A stretch of DNA of 64,000 bases from Phycisphaerales bacterium (lineage in GTDB: Bacteria > Planctomycetota > Phycisphaerae > Tepidisphaerales > Tepidisphaeraceae). The stretch covers positions 186,001 through 250,000 of the forward strand of contig JADLCB010000003.1 of NCBI GenBank assembly GCA_020847375.1, written 5' to 3'. Both the position numbers and the translations under genes were made by a program. Below the pieces are notes generated by a model. The model saw only the letters and a list, made by a program, of their open reading frames with translations. It was not told the origin of the DNA and did no database searches. Shown here in pieces: positions 46,124-54,588 of this stretch (position 1 is its first letter; each line of letters starts with the position of its first letter).

Positions 46124-47440
46124 ATGGCGCCAGCGCGATGGTCGGCTTTGAGTTCGTCGGCGGTTCTTACCCCTGAGTCGTTCAGCCAGTTACGTTATGG
46201 ACTATTCGTCCATTACGGGTTGTACAGTCTGCTGGTCAGCGGTGAATGGGTGATGAACCGCCAGCGCATTGCGCCGGATGAGTATCGCCAGTTGGCGGAT
46301 CGTTTCACAGCGGAACATTTTGATGCTGATCAATTGTGTGATCTGGCGGTCAGCGCGGGGATGCGCTACGTTGTTTTCACCACGATGCACCATGATGGGT
46401 TTCGCCTGTATGACACCGAGTTGAGTGATTTTAATTCGGTTCGCTCGGCCTGTCGTCGGGATTTGACGGCGGAGATGGTCGCGGCTGCCCGGCGGCGCGG
46501 TTTGCGCATCGGTCTGTATCACAGCTTGAATAACTGGATGGAACAACCCGATGGTGTGGCAGCCCTGGAACAGGCTGATGCGCGTCAGGTATTTATCGAA
46601 CGGACGCATCAGCGTGTGGAGGAATTGGCGCGTCGATACAGCCCGGTCGATATTTTCTGGTACGACGGCTGGTGGCCATTCAATGCAGACGGCTGGCAGA
46701 GCCAGCGCATGAACCAGACGATCCGCAATCATCAGCCGCATATTTTGTTCAATGGGCGCAATGGTCTGGCGGGTGATTTTGCCACGCCGGAAGGCCATCT
46801 GGGTGCGCCGGATCCCTGGCGCAGTTGGGAGGCGTGCATCACACTGAACAACAGTTGGGGTTATCACGCCGGCGATCATGACTGGAAGTCGCCGCAGCAG
46901 GTGGTGGATATGCTGGCGACGGTGGCGAATCAGCGCGGTAATCTGCTGCTGAATGTCGGCCCGCGCGGTGATGGTTCAATCCCCCAGCCATCGAGCGATG
47001 TGCTGATGGCTGTCGGGCAGTGGCTGCGGCGCTGCGGCCAGTGCGTCGATAACACGGACTGTTTCACAGTTGGTTTGCAGGAGCGCAACGGACACCGATC
47101 GGATTGGTCGCATCATGGGCCGTTTACCGCCAGTGGGAACAATCTCTATCTGTTGCTGCGGCGCTGGCCTGGTCGGCAGTTGGTCATTGCGGGTTTGCAA
47201 GCCAGGGTTTTGCGCGCCCAGATGCTGGCCGAACAACCGTGCGGCGTGAAACTGACGCAAATGGATGACAAGCTGACGATCGACCATCTGCCCGAGCTGC
47301 CGCCGGATCCGGTTTGCCCGGTGCTTCACCTGGAGTGCGATCGCCCGCCGGAGTTGTATCTCACAGGCGGCATGCGCATCCCGCGCGTGGCGCATCCGCC
47401 GTATGATCCGTGCCCATCGGATCTGCTGCGTCCGTTGTAG
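46124..47440 (+). CDS. Alpha-L-fucosidase (GH29)
   Basis: This 438-residue GH29-type enzyme hydrolyses terminal alpha-L-fucose. Family landmarks are LRYGLFVHYGLYSLL, GMRYVVFTTMHHDGFRLYDTE, LRIGLYHSLNNW, the nucleophile aspartate in DIFWYDGWW, and the C-terminal WGYHAGDHDWKSP and GNLLLNVGPRGDGSIP. No signal peptide is visible. GGAGAGG lies before the ATG at 46124, so the longer frame from 46106 is not needed. It ends the plus-strand arm of the utilisation locus and pairs with the GH95-like enzyme on the other arm, both fitting fucosylated substrates. Confidence 0.93.
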   Translation: MAPARWSALSSSAVLTPESFSQLRYGLFVHYGLYSLLVSGEWVMNRQRIAPDEYRQLADRFTAEHFDADQLCDLAVSAGMRYVVFTTMHHDGFRLYDTELSDFNSVRSACRRDLTAEMVAAARRRGLRIGLYHSLNNWMEQPDGVAALEQADARQVFIERTHQRVEELARRYSPVDIFWYDGWWPFNADGWQSQRMNQTIRNHQPHILFNGRNGLAGDFATPEGHLGAPDPWRSWEACITLNNSWGYHAGDHDWKSPQQVVDMLATVANQRGNLLLNVGPRGDGSIPQPSSDVLMAVGQWLRRCGQCVDNTDCFTVGLQERNGHRSDWSHHGPFTASGNNLYLLLRRWPGRQLVIAGLQARVLRAQMLAEQPCGVKLTQMDDKLTIDHLPELPPDPVCPVLHLECDRPPELYLTGGMRIPRVAHPPYDPCPSDLLRPL

Positions 47441-47545
47441 TTGCGCAGTTGATCAAGCGCCGCACCAGTGCCACCATCAAAAGCCTGCGTCAATCGAATC
47501 GCACGGCGTCGATCAAGCGATCAGCGTTGAATCGGCTGAAGTTCG

Positions 47546-47574
47546 TTGCAGCTCCATTGGCGCAGCGATATACT
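47546..47574 (+). promoter_or_regulatory. Promoter for the DUF2231 gene
   Basis: TTGCAG (47546-47551) and TATACT (47569-47574) are separated by 17 bases, 28 bases before the ATG. Confidence 0.5.
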
Positions 47575-47602
47575 TTTGATCAAATAACGAAAGGCATGGC
47601 TT

Positions 47603-48205
47603 ATGTGGTTCCCGACACTTCCAGGACATGAGGGGATGCATCCGTTGATGGTTCACTTCCCGATCGCGCTGTTGTTGATCGGGCCGCTGCTTCTGTTGAT
47701 CGGGTTGTTGATGGGTAAGTTCGGGCGCGGGGTGATTTTATCAGCGCTGATTGTGATGATCTTCGGGGCGATCACGATCAATCTGGCTGCCATTTCAGGC
47801 CACGCCGCCGAACATGCCGTTAAGGACGCCGGACAGATCAACCCCGCCAACCACGCCATGCTGAATCAGCACGAACATTACGCTGATATGGCGCGATTTT
47901 CGTTTTCAGCTTTAACAGGCCTGTTTCTGTTGACGGTCATTATTCTGGCGATCTTTGGCAAACGCCTGAAGGCATGGGTTCGCCCGGTGTGTTACGTCGT
48001 TATTCTGCTGCTATGCGTCCCGGCAATTTTGCTGCTGATTAATGCAGCGGACATGGGCGCACTGCTTGTCCATAAACATGGCGTGCACGTGCGGTTGACC
48101 GTGGATGACCCAGCCGTGGTGAAAGAAAAAGCCAGGGAGTATCAGACGGATGCCTCGGAAGCAGCGCCTGCCCCACCGGCGATGAATCACGACATGGATC
48201 ACTGA
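47603..48205 (+). CDS. DUF2231 membrane protein
   Basis: This 200-residue protein has four hydrophobic helices. The N-terminal HEGMHPLMVHFPIALLLIGP is the DUF2231 hallmark with its paired histidines; more histidines follow (GHAAEHA, NQHEHYADMARF), and a His-rich C-terminus ends MNHDMDH. Such histidine patterns suggest metal or heme binding, as proposed for DUF2231 proteins near cytochrome and copper genes, but no reaction is known. GAAAGG lies before the ATG. It has its own promoter and precedes the porin gene by 161 bases; a weak stem-loop with a T run lies between them. Confidence 0.85.
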   Translation: MWFPTLPGHEGMHPLMVHFPIALLLIGPLLLLIGLLMGKFGRGVILSALIVMIFGAITINLAAISGHAAEHAVKDAGQINPANHAMLNQHEHYADMARFSFSALTGLFLLTVIILAIFGKRLKAWVRPVCYVVILLLCVPAILLLINAADMGALLVHKHGVHVRLTVDDPAVVKEKAREYQTDASEAAPAPPAMNHDMDH

Positions 48206-48327
48206 TACTCATTTGCATAATCAAGCATGGCGTAATGCGGCTGGAGATAAATCTGGTCCGCCAGGTGCTGTAATTGACGAATGGAACAGGCAGCACGGGC
48301 GTTTTGTTCGTCTGTGGGGTTGCCATG

Positions 48328-48352
48328 ACCGAAATGATCGGTGGATTTTTTT
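48328..48352 (+). terminator. Weak stem-loop with T run before the porin gene
   Basis: ACCGA/TCGGT (48328-48332 and 48338-48342) forms a 5-base-pair stem, followed after GGA by seven T. It could end the DUF2231 transcript or attenuate the porin. Confidence 0.35.
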
Positions 48353-48366
48353 GAAAGACTCTTCCC

Positions 48367-49833
48367 ATGAACCTTAAATTAACGGGTTGGATCGTCGCGG
48401 GACTAATTTTCAACCTGGCAAGTATTACCGTCAGGCCGGCGCTGGCGCAGGACTCAGCCGCAGTGCCGTCGCCGCAAGCGGCCCAGATTGAAAAGCTGAC
48501 GCAGCGTCTGGATCAGGCCACCCGGGAAATTGAATCGCTGCGCCAGGAGGTTCAACTGCTGCGTCAGCAACAGGTTCAGAACCAGACCCCAACCGCCCCG
48601 TCTGATAGTGCAGGCACCCAAGCCGAAGCGGGTTCCCAGCCATCAGCCAAGACAATCCAAGCTAGTCCGGCAGACTCAGGCACAACAACCACCCTGCCAA
48701 CCGCCACCGCCAAGGCACTGACCGCTGGTTACGATGGCGAGCACTTTTTCATCGCCTCAGACGATCATCGGTTCAAGTTGAGCATCGAAGGCCAGTTGCA
48801 ATTGCGCTACATCTACAACAATCGTGGTGAGCCAACGGACGGGGATGACGATGTCCTGGGTTTCCAGACCCGCCGCGCCAAGCTGGGGATCAAAGGTCAA
48901 CTGGATGACCCCAGGGTTAGTTTCAAAATTAAGGGCGCGTTTAACCGCAGTGCCAGCAGCATGTATCTGTCCGATGCGTGGGTTGGTTATGACTTTGATG
49001 ACAACTGGTTTGCCAAGGCGGGTATTTTTGACAACTATTTTTCGCGGGAAGGGGTGGTCAGCTCCAAGGATCAACAAGCCGTGGAGCGCTCCGCCGTGAC
49101 AAAATACTACTGGGATAACACCACCAAAGGTCTCATGGCCACCTACAAGAATGATCGCTGGCGCGTCAATGGTGCCTTGACCGCCGGCCCGGATCAGGCC
49201 ACCACCGATTTCGACACCAGCAGCCGCCGCTATGAATGGGCCTTGACCAATCGCACTGAATACCTGGTGGCGGGCAAATGGAAACAGTTCGACGATTTCG
49301 CCGCCTGGGCTGACCAGCCCTTTGGTCTGCTGCTGGGTGCCGGTGTCAGCTACAACAAAGGAGCCAATTACACCGGCTCCGACAAGGCCAATCTTCTGAA
49401 GTATACGATTGATGCGTCGGCCAAACTGGGCAACGGAATCAATCTGACCGGCGCCTTTTTCGGTCAGCATGTTGATGCGCGCAGCGGTGATCCAGAACCT
49501 GGCGGTGACCAACTGGGGTTTGTCACACACATCGGCGCTTTTATCGTGCCGGACAAATTGGATGTTTTCGCCCGTTATGAATATGCCGACCTGCGCGGAG
49601 CCTCAGTGAGCAACGGCAGCGACAGTGTTTCCCTGATCAGCGATGATAAAATCAACATGCTGACCCTGGGCACCAACTATTATTTCAGCAAGCATCGCGC
49701 CAAGCTGACGCTGGATGTGGTCTATACGCTCGATCCACTGGACAGCAGCCTGAGCAGCACCAGCACCGGATTGCTGCCGGATATGGATCGTGGACAGACA
49801 GCGGTGCGGTCGCAGCTACAGTTGCTGTTTTGA
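48367..49833 (+). CDS. Outer-membrane porin, OprO/OprP-like
   Basis: This 488-residue protein has a signal peptide (MNLKLTGWIVAGLIFNLASITVRPALAQ), a short coiled coil (IEKLTQRLDQATREIESLRQEVQLLRQQQ) and a linker. A beta-barrel of the phosphate-selective porin O/P family begins at FKLSIEGQLQLRYIYNN, with FQTRRAKLGIKGQLDDP, VGYDFDDNWFAKAGIFDNYF and the final strand TAVRSQLQLLF. The N-terminal coiled coil probably contacts peptidoglycan or forms a periplasmic trimer stalk. The family forms outer-membrane channels for phosphate or other anions. The strand pattern and terminal phenylalanine fit an outer-membrane barrel. Confidence 0.88.
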   Translation: MNLKLTGWIVAGLIFNLASITVRPALAQDSAAVPSPQAAQIEKLTQRLDQATREIESLRQEVQLLRQQQVQNQTPTAPSDSAGTQAEAGSQPSAKTIQASPADSGTTTTLPTATAKALTAGYDGEHFFIASDDHRFKLSIEGQLQLRYIYNNRGEPTDGDDDVLGFQTRRAKLGIKGQLDDPRVSFKIKGAFNRSASSMYLSDAWVGYDFDDNWFAKAGIFDNYFSREGVVSSKDQQAVERSAVTKYYWDNTTKGLMATYKNDRWRVNGALTAGPDQATTDFDTSSRRYEWALTNRTEYLVAGKWKQFDDFAAWADQPFGLLLGAGVSYNKGANYTGSDKANLLKYTIDASAKLGNGINLTGAFFGQHVDARSGDPEPGGDQLGFVTHIGAFIVPDKLDVFARYEYADLRGASVSNGSDSVSLISDDKINMLTLGTNYYFSKHRAKLTLDVVYTLDPLDSSLSSTSTGLLPDMDRGQTAVRSQLQLLF

Positions 49834-49860
49834 ACGGATTTGCCGGACTGGCTTGAAGCG

Positions 49861-50076
49861 TCAATCGTTTGGCGGGATCAGGTCGTTGCAGCGGCTCTGC
49901 CGATTCAACCGGATCATCAATTCGTCCAGTCTGTGGGCAGCAGCGATCAGATCGTCGAGGAACTGTAATTGCCCCGCCCCGGATGCGAGCGTTTCCAGTG
50001 CGCTCAGACATAAACGCAGACTGTTCAAACAGCCGCGAATATCGTGAACGAGTTGGCGGGTCGAATCGTGCTCCAT
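49861..50076 (-). CDS. Small DHp-like (HisKA-type) protein
   Basis: This is a 71-residue ORF. Its sequence STRQLVHDIRGCLNSLRLCL resembles the phosphoacceptor helix of histidine kinases (H-[DE]-[IL]-R-x-x-L-N), and a second helix follows (QFLDDLIAAAHRLDELMIRL). There is no ATPase domain. It could be a phosphotransfer mini-protein or a remnant of a kinase. It lies between the porin and the GTPase genes and converges with the porin. Coding is plausible but unproven because of its small size. Confidence 0.5.
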   Translation of the reverse strand: MEHDSTRQLVHDIRGCLNSLRLCLSALETLASGAGQLQFLDDLIAAAHRLDELMIRLNRQSRCNDLIPPND

Positions 50077-50178
50077 CGCTGAATCCCGATTTTAGCAGAT
50101 GATGCGGTTGATTGCCGGTTCAGGCATTGTCACAGCCTGCTAAACTTTCAGGCATGACAGGGTTACAATTATCTGCTC

Positions 50179-51939
50179 ATGGCTGAGCCTGCAACAACCG
50201 CGGAACAACTGGCATCCCAACTGCAATCACTGCTGATGGAGCTGGGCGTAGCTGATGACGCGATGACCCGGGCGATTGCGCATGCGCGTCGTGATCTATC
50301 CGCGTTTCAGTTTCATCTGACCTACAGTGGTCCGCCGCTGGTGGCGCTGCTCGGCGGTACCGGTACGGGCAAAAGTACGTTGCTGAATCGTCTGCTGGGT
50401 AAAACCATTTCGGCTGCCAGTACGCTGCGCACCTACACCGCCGGGCCCATTGCGGTTGCTCCGGAAGGACTGACGATTCTTCCGCGCTGGTTGGATCTGC
50501 CGCATGTCCAAGCGCGTGAATTGCCTGTTCGTGGCAATACGCAGCAGCTTATGGTTGTTACCGCCCCGCCGGAGGCGCAGATGACCAGCGTGATTCTGAT
50601 TGACACGCCTGATCTGGATGGGGATCAACCCGCCCACCACGATGTGGCGGAGCGAATCTTTCGCTGGGCGACGGGCGTGATCTTCGTCACTTCGCCGGAG
50701 AAATATCAAAAGAGGGAACTACTGCCCTACTACCGCCTGGCTAGTCGTTATGGTCTGGATGTTTTGTTCGTGATGAACAAAGCGGAAAATCAGGGGGTAA
50801 TCGACGATTATAAAAATCAGTTGGCGTTGAATTCCTGGCCGGGCGCGCGGTTGTTCGCCGTTCCGCGTGATGACAGCCCGCTGACGATTGCGCCGCAGGC
50901 AACGCTGGAGAAGTTGAAAGAGATGCTGCAGCGCAGCGGCGCACTGGTCTCTGAGGCAACGGGTCGTGCGGGGTATCTCAGTGTGCGGCGCGATGATCTG
51001 GTCAGCCGCCTGCTGGATCAGATCGTGGAACCGCTGCAACAGCTTCAGAAGATTATTGATGGCGCACGGGCTGGACTGAAGGCGCAAATGCGCCCGACGG
51101 CTGACGGCGATCTGCCGAACATGCCCCCGCTGGCTGAAGCGTTGCGCCGGCGGATGCGCGGTCAGAGCATTTTATATCTGCTCGGGCCACAACGCATGTG
51201 GGATCGCACCAGGCAAATCGGTCGTTTGGTTCGCGGCGGAGTTGCCAGCATCAATCCATTCAGTAAACAAACGCAAGAGCCTGAAATCGAAGGTGCTGGC
51301 GACAACGAACAAGACGCCCGTTTGAGAGAAAAGTATAAGAACAATCCTGCTGCCTATTTTGCCGACATTCTGGAGGACGTATTCCGGGCCAGGCAGACGG
51401 AAATCGAGGATAATCTGCGCAGCCAACCAGCCGTGGCAGACTGGATGAAGCAATACGAGGGCGCGGAGCTGGCGATTGCAACCAGCCGTAGCGATCCAGC
51501 CCTGGCGGGTGAAATCGCGCGGCAGGAAGTGGCGGCGCTGCAGGAGTGGATCGAAAAACAGCGTCATGAAAAACCGCGCGATACGCTGATTTTGCTGAAG
51601 ATTCTGCGCCTGTTGCCGGGTACGGGTTATTTGGTCAAGCTCTTTGAGGCCACACCGTGGGCCTTGTTGCTGCTGCTGGGTTTTGTCACCCATTATGGCG
51701 CGTGGGAATTGGTCATCAGTGGCGGTTATGCCGCTGTTGCCTATCTGATGGAGAAGCTGAGCGACGAAGTGCGCAGCCGCGTGAATCAAACGCAACAGCG
51801 AATCAGCCAGCGCTACGATGAGCTGGTGCGGCAGCAAATCAGGAAATATGAATCGTGGCTAAACAGCAAGGCCCCCACCACAGCGCAAATCGAAACCCTG
51901 CGCCAACTGGTGGAGCAATTCGCGCTGGCCAAGATATAG
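50179..51939 (+). CDS. Dynamin-like/YfjP-type membrane GTPase
   Basis: This 586-residue protein has an N-terminal GTPase domain with G1 LLGGTGTGKSTLLNRL, G3 LIDTPDLDGDQP and G4 VMNKAEN. A long helical region follows, with two hydrophobic segments near residues 500-535 (WALLLLLGFVTHYGAWELVI, GGYAAVAYLM) and a final coiled coil. This arrangement fits bacterial dynamin-like or YfjP-type GTPases that act at membranes. A TACAAT lies just 10 bases before the ATG, so a promoter there would give a nearly leaderless mRNA. The function is unknown; division, membrane repair and stress roles are known for relatives. Confidence 0.8.
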   Translation: MAEPATTAEQLASQLQSLLMELGVADDAMTRAIAHARRDLSAFQFHLTYSGPPLVALLGGTGTGKSTLLNRLLGKTISAASTLRTYTAGPIAVAPEGLTILPRWLDLPHVQARELPVRGNTQQLMVVTAPPEAQMTSVILIDTPDLDGDQPAHHDVAERIFRWATGVIFVTSPEKYQKRELLPYYRLASRYGLDVLFVMNKAENQGVIDDYKNQLALNSWPGARLFAVPRDDSPLTIAPQATLEKLKEMLQRSGALVSEATGRAGYLSVRRDDLVSRLLDQIVEPLQQLQKIIDGARAGLKAQMRPTADGDLPNMPPLAEALRRRMRGQSILYLLGPQRMWDRTRQIGRLVRGGVASINPFSKQTQEPEIEGAGDNEQDARLREKYKNNPAAYFADILEDVFRARQTEIEDNLRSQPAVADWMKQYEGAELAIATSRSDPALAGEIARQEVAALQEWIEKQRHEKPRDTLILLKILRLLPGTGYLVKLFEATPWALLLLLGFVTHYGAWELVISGGYAAVAYLMEKLSDEVRSRVNQTQQRISQRYDELVRQQIRKYESWLNSKAPTTAQIETLRQLVEQFALAKI

Positions 51940-52041
51940 AGGGCAAAAGAAATTGCGGATGGCGCGCTGCGGGCCGTCGCTGAAAATAGCCGGCGGGTGA
52001 GCTGGTGGGTCTGTTTGACCGTGCGGTTAGACAGTGCAAAT

Positions 52042-52088
52042 CAGAAAAAAAGAAACAGGCCGGTCAGTTGCTGCAAAACCGGCCTGTT
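52042..52088 (-). terminator. Rho-independent terminator after the winged-helix regulator gene
   Basis: AACAGGCCGGT (52054-52064) and ACCGGCCTGTT (52078-52088) form a perfect 11-base-pair stem. On the minus strand a T-rich run follows (TCTTTTTTTCTG). It lies 24 bases after the regulator's stop. Confidence 0.88.
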
Positions 52089-52111
52089 ATTTCAGGTTGT
52101 TTCGATCGGTT

Positions 52112-52534
52112 TCAATCGACCCATTCATCGACCGCTGCCGGAACCAGAATGCGCTGCTGGGGCTGCGGTGCTGGTGAAGACGGAGCCGTTCGGATGGGTG
52201 CTGCAACGGCCGGTCGGGCGACAGCCACAATGGGCTGATCGTGTGTTTCAATCTTGCGCGTGCTCAGTGCTGACATCAACCGGCGCACGTGCCCTTCCAA
52301 TGCCTGGCGGCCTTCGGTGGTCAGGCAGAACTGCGTCACCGGTTTGCCCTGTCGAAACGTCTTGTCGATTTCGATCATTCCCGCATCCTGCAGGCGACGG
52401 GCATGCGACGAAAGATTGCCATCCGTCAAGCGCGTGCGACGACGCAGCTCCACGAAATCCTGACGTTGTTCCACGGCTAAGGCAGCGAGAATCTGCAGCC
52501 GACCCGGATTAGTTACGATTGAATCGAAGAACAT
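52112..52534 (-). CDS. Winged-helix transcription regulator (HTH_34 type)
   Basis: This is a 140-residue protein. Residues 1-90 form a winged helix: SIVTNPGRLQILAAL, VELRRRTRLTDGNLSSHARR (recognition helix) and LQDAGMIEIDKTFRQGKPVTQFCLT (wing). This subfamily binds operators as dimers. A Pro/Ala-rich C-terminal tail of about 50 residues ends the protein. A strong terminator closes the unit, so it is monocistronic. The regulated genes are unknown; its own upstream gap is 134 bases. Confidence 0.85.
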   Translation of the reverse strand: MFFDSIVTNPGRLQILAALAVEQRQDFVELRRRTRLTDGNLSSHARRLQDAGMIEIDKTFRQGKPVTQFCLTTEGRQALEGHVRRLMSALSTRKIETHDQPIVAVARPAVAAPIRTAPSSPAPQPQQRILVPAAVDEWVD

Positions 52535-52668
52535 ACCAGACTTATCGGACGAGTGGCCCTGGCTTCATCAGTCAATTCTGCTTTGAAGCGGGGATGGCTT
52601 TAGCGGGAGGGGGAATAAAACGTTGGGCGCAAAGGACTTTGTGATCGCAAGCGGGTGTTAGCGCGTGG

Positions 52669-53445
52669 TTACGGTTTCAACCGCGCCTGGCAGATAATTC
52701 GCGGGGAAGTGCGCGTCACCGGTGAGGCCTTGTAGTCACCCCACATGATTTCAACCTTGAATCCGTGATGCTGCAACAATAGTTCCAGTTCGCGCGGGTA
52801 GATGTAGGTCAGATCAAAACTCACCTGCTGATGCTGGCGGCCGCGCTGGGGGTCAAACCAGTCGTAATGATGGATCACTCTCTGCAATTGAGGCTGGGGA
52901 AGCTGGCGGACTTCAATGGTTCGACAAACCGAGCGATCCAGATGATCGACATAAAACAGGTTCAAGTCGAGATTTTCCAGAACGGGCTGGGCGAGCACTT
53001 CGGGATTGGGATTGAAAATATCGATCCATATCCGACCGCGCGGTTGCAGGTGTTGTTTGATCGTTTGCAGCAACTGGTGTTGCTGGGCAGCGGTGGTGAA
53101 ATTGAGGAAGGTGTTGAAAAAGATGCAGGCCCAGTCAAAGTGCTGGCTGAGTTTCAGGCGCAGGATGTTGCTGCGCACCAGGCGCAGCGATCGATCATCC
53201 AGCGCGACACTGTCGCGCTTGCGTCGGGCCAGTGCCAGCATCGTTGGGTCATAATCCACCCCCACCACCCGATGCCCAGCCTGCGCCAGCGGAATGGCGG
53301 ATCGACCGGTGCCGGTGGCCAGATCGAGAATCTTCAATGACCGTCGCGGTAATTGCTGCAAAAACAGCGGCACGTCGTGCTGGAGCATCTCCAGTGATTC
53401 ATATTCCGCATCGTAATAATCAGCGATGGCGCGATAGCCCGTCAT
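52669..53445 (-). CDS. Class I SAM-dependent methyltransferase
   Basis: This 258-residue protein has the SAM-binding motif ILDLATGTGRSAIPLAQAGH, then VVGVDYDPTMLALARRK and a D/N-rich LRLVRSNILRLKL strand. The rest (IWIDIFNPNPEVLAQPV, VIHHYDWFDPQRGRQHQQVS) fits the 'class I methyltransferase' group of unknown substrate. It sits 80 bases before the MBL-fold gene's end on the same strand. No reaction can be assigned. Confidence 0.85.
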   Translation of the reverse strand: MTGYRAIADYYDAEYESLEMLQHDVPLFLQQLPRRSLKILDLATGTGRSAIPLAQAGHRVVGVDYDPTMLALARRKRDSVALDDRSLRLVRSNILRLKLSQHFDWACIFFNTFLNFTTAAQQHQLLQTIKQHLQPRGRIWIDIFNPNPEVLAQPVLENLDLNLFYVDHLDRSVCRTIEVRQLPQPQLQRVIHHYDWFDPQRGRQHQQVSFDLTYIYPRELELLLQHHGFKVEIMWGDYKASPVTRTSPRIICQARLKP

Positions 53446-53525
53446 GGTGGCATCCCGTGGTTAATTTCAGATTTCCACAACAACATCCCCACCATAATCA
53501 AACGTTGCCCGACAGCGCGGATGCG

Positions 53526-54311
53526 TCAATCAGGCAACTGTCCATGCACGCGCAGGCCATCATACGCCAGTTGCATATTGGGAGGTAGCTGGCGATTGGT
53601 CTGTTCGTGTCCGACGGCGTGGGCAATGTGCGTGAAGTAGGTCTGGCGGGCATTGATACGGCGGGCAGCTTCAATCGCCTGGGTCAGGGAAAAATGCGTG
53701 CTGTGCGTTTTCCATTGCAGGCCGTCGATGATCAGCACATCCAGATCGTGCAGCAGCGCCCACGACGAATCAGGAATACGATTGACATCCGTGCAGTACG
53801 CGATGGATCCGACGCGGAAACCCAGAATGGGCAGTTCGCCATGAAACAGACGGATGGGTTGCCAGGTGGCGCCGGCCACTGAAAAGTCACCGCTGATGAT
53901 CTGCGGCTGAAGATGGGGGCGATAGACTTTCTGGTCAGGATCAGGGGCGCGAAAAGCGTAATCGAAGCTGCAACGCAGTTTCTCCAGGGTTGGTGCCTCA
54001 GCCCACACATCCAGCGGCCCGCCTCGCAGCGTGTTGAAACGCCGCACATCGTCCAGCCCCATGATATGATCGGCGTGGGCGTGGGTGATCACCACCGCTT
54101 CAATCGCTTCCAGCCCGGTCGCCAGCGATTGCAGGCGCAGCTCGGGGGTGGTGTCCACGAGGACATTTATATTGTGATACGAGAAAACAACAGAACAGCG
54201 CGTGCGCCGGTCATGCGGATCGGCGCTGGTGCACACGGGGCAATGGCATCCGATCATCGGTACGCCGGCGCTGGTGCCTGTTCCAAGAAAAAGCAGTTGC
54301 AGATCAGCCAT
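53526..54311 (-). CDS. PhnP-like metallo-beta-lactamase fold hydrolase
   Basis: This is a 261-residue MBL-fold enzyme. The N-terminal FLGTGTSAGVPMIGCHCPVC followed by an RRTRCS motif is typical of PhnP-like proteins, including the zinc-binding cysteine cluster. The metal-binding HxHxDH motif is THAHADHIMG, and later metal ligands lie in FHGELP, CTDVNRIP and THFSLTQAIEAA. Relatives cleave cyclic phosphodiesters. It lies 28 bases after the small membrane protein gene on the same strand. The substrate is unknown. Confidence 0.88.
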   Translation of the reverse strand: MADLQLLFLGTGTSAGVPMIGCHCPVCTSADPHDRRTRCSVVFSYHNINVLVDTTPELRLQSLATGLEAIEAVVITHAHADHIMGLDDVRRFNTLRGGPLDVWAEAPTLEKLRCSFDYAFRAPDPDQKVYRPHLQPQIISGDFSVAGATWQPIRLFHGELPILGFRVGSIAYCTDVNRIPDSSWALLHDLDVLIIDGLQWKTHSTHFSLTQAIEAARRINARQTYFTHIAHAVGHEQTNRQLPPNMQLAYDGLRVHGQLPD

Positions 54312-54339
54312 GGAAGGAGTTCAGGCTACATCGGTTTCA

Positions 54340-54588
54340 TCAGGACGGAATGACCACGGAGCTGGGCGGCTGGGGTGGCGGCCCGGTTGGGCGCAACCGG
54401 CGCACGTTAAAGACCAACCAGACCATCGCGATCATAAAGACCACGACCACCACGACCATGGTCAGGAGTACGCGCCGGCCGGATACCGTGGGAAAATCGC
54501 GCGCCCGTGGCGCCCCGGCACGGTTTGAAAGATCGAGTTCATTCATCATCAATGGATTATAGGGCTGAGGGCGAATCGGGAACACCAT
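54340..54588 (-). CDS. Small single-pass membrane protein
   Basis: This 82-residue protein has one hydrophobic helix (VLLTMVVVVVVFMIAMVWLVF, residues about 40-60), flanked by a basic stretch and a Pro-rich end. Its ATG overlaps the stop of the preceding reductase gene as TGATG, so translation is probably coupled. Another start is ATG 54546 (second of the MM pair). No family is recognised. It may modulate its neighbours at the membrane. Confidence 0.6.
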   Translation of the reverse strand: MVFPIRPQPYNPLMMNELDLSNRAGAPRARDFPTVSGRRVLLTMVVVVVVFMIAMVWLVFNVRRLRPTGPPPQPPSSVVIPS

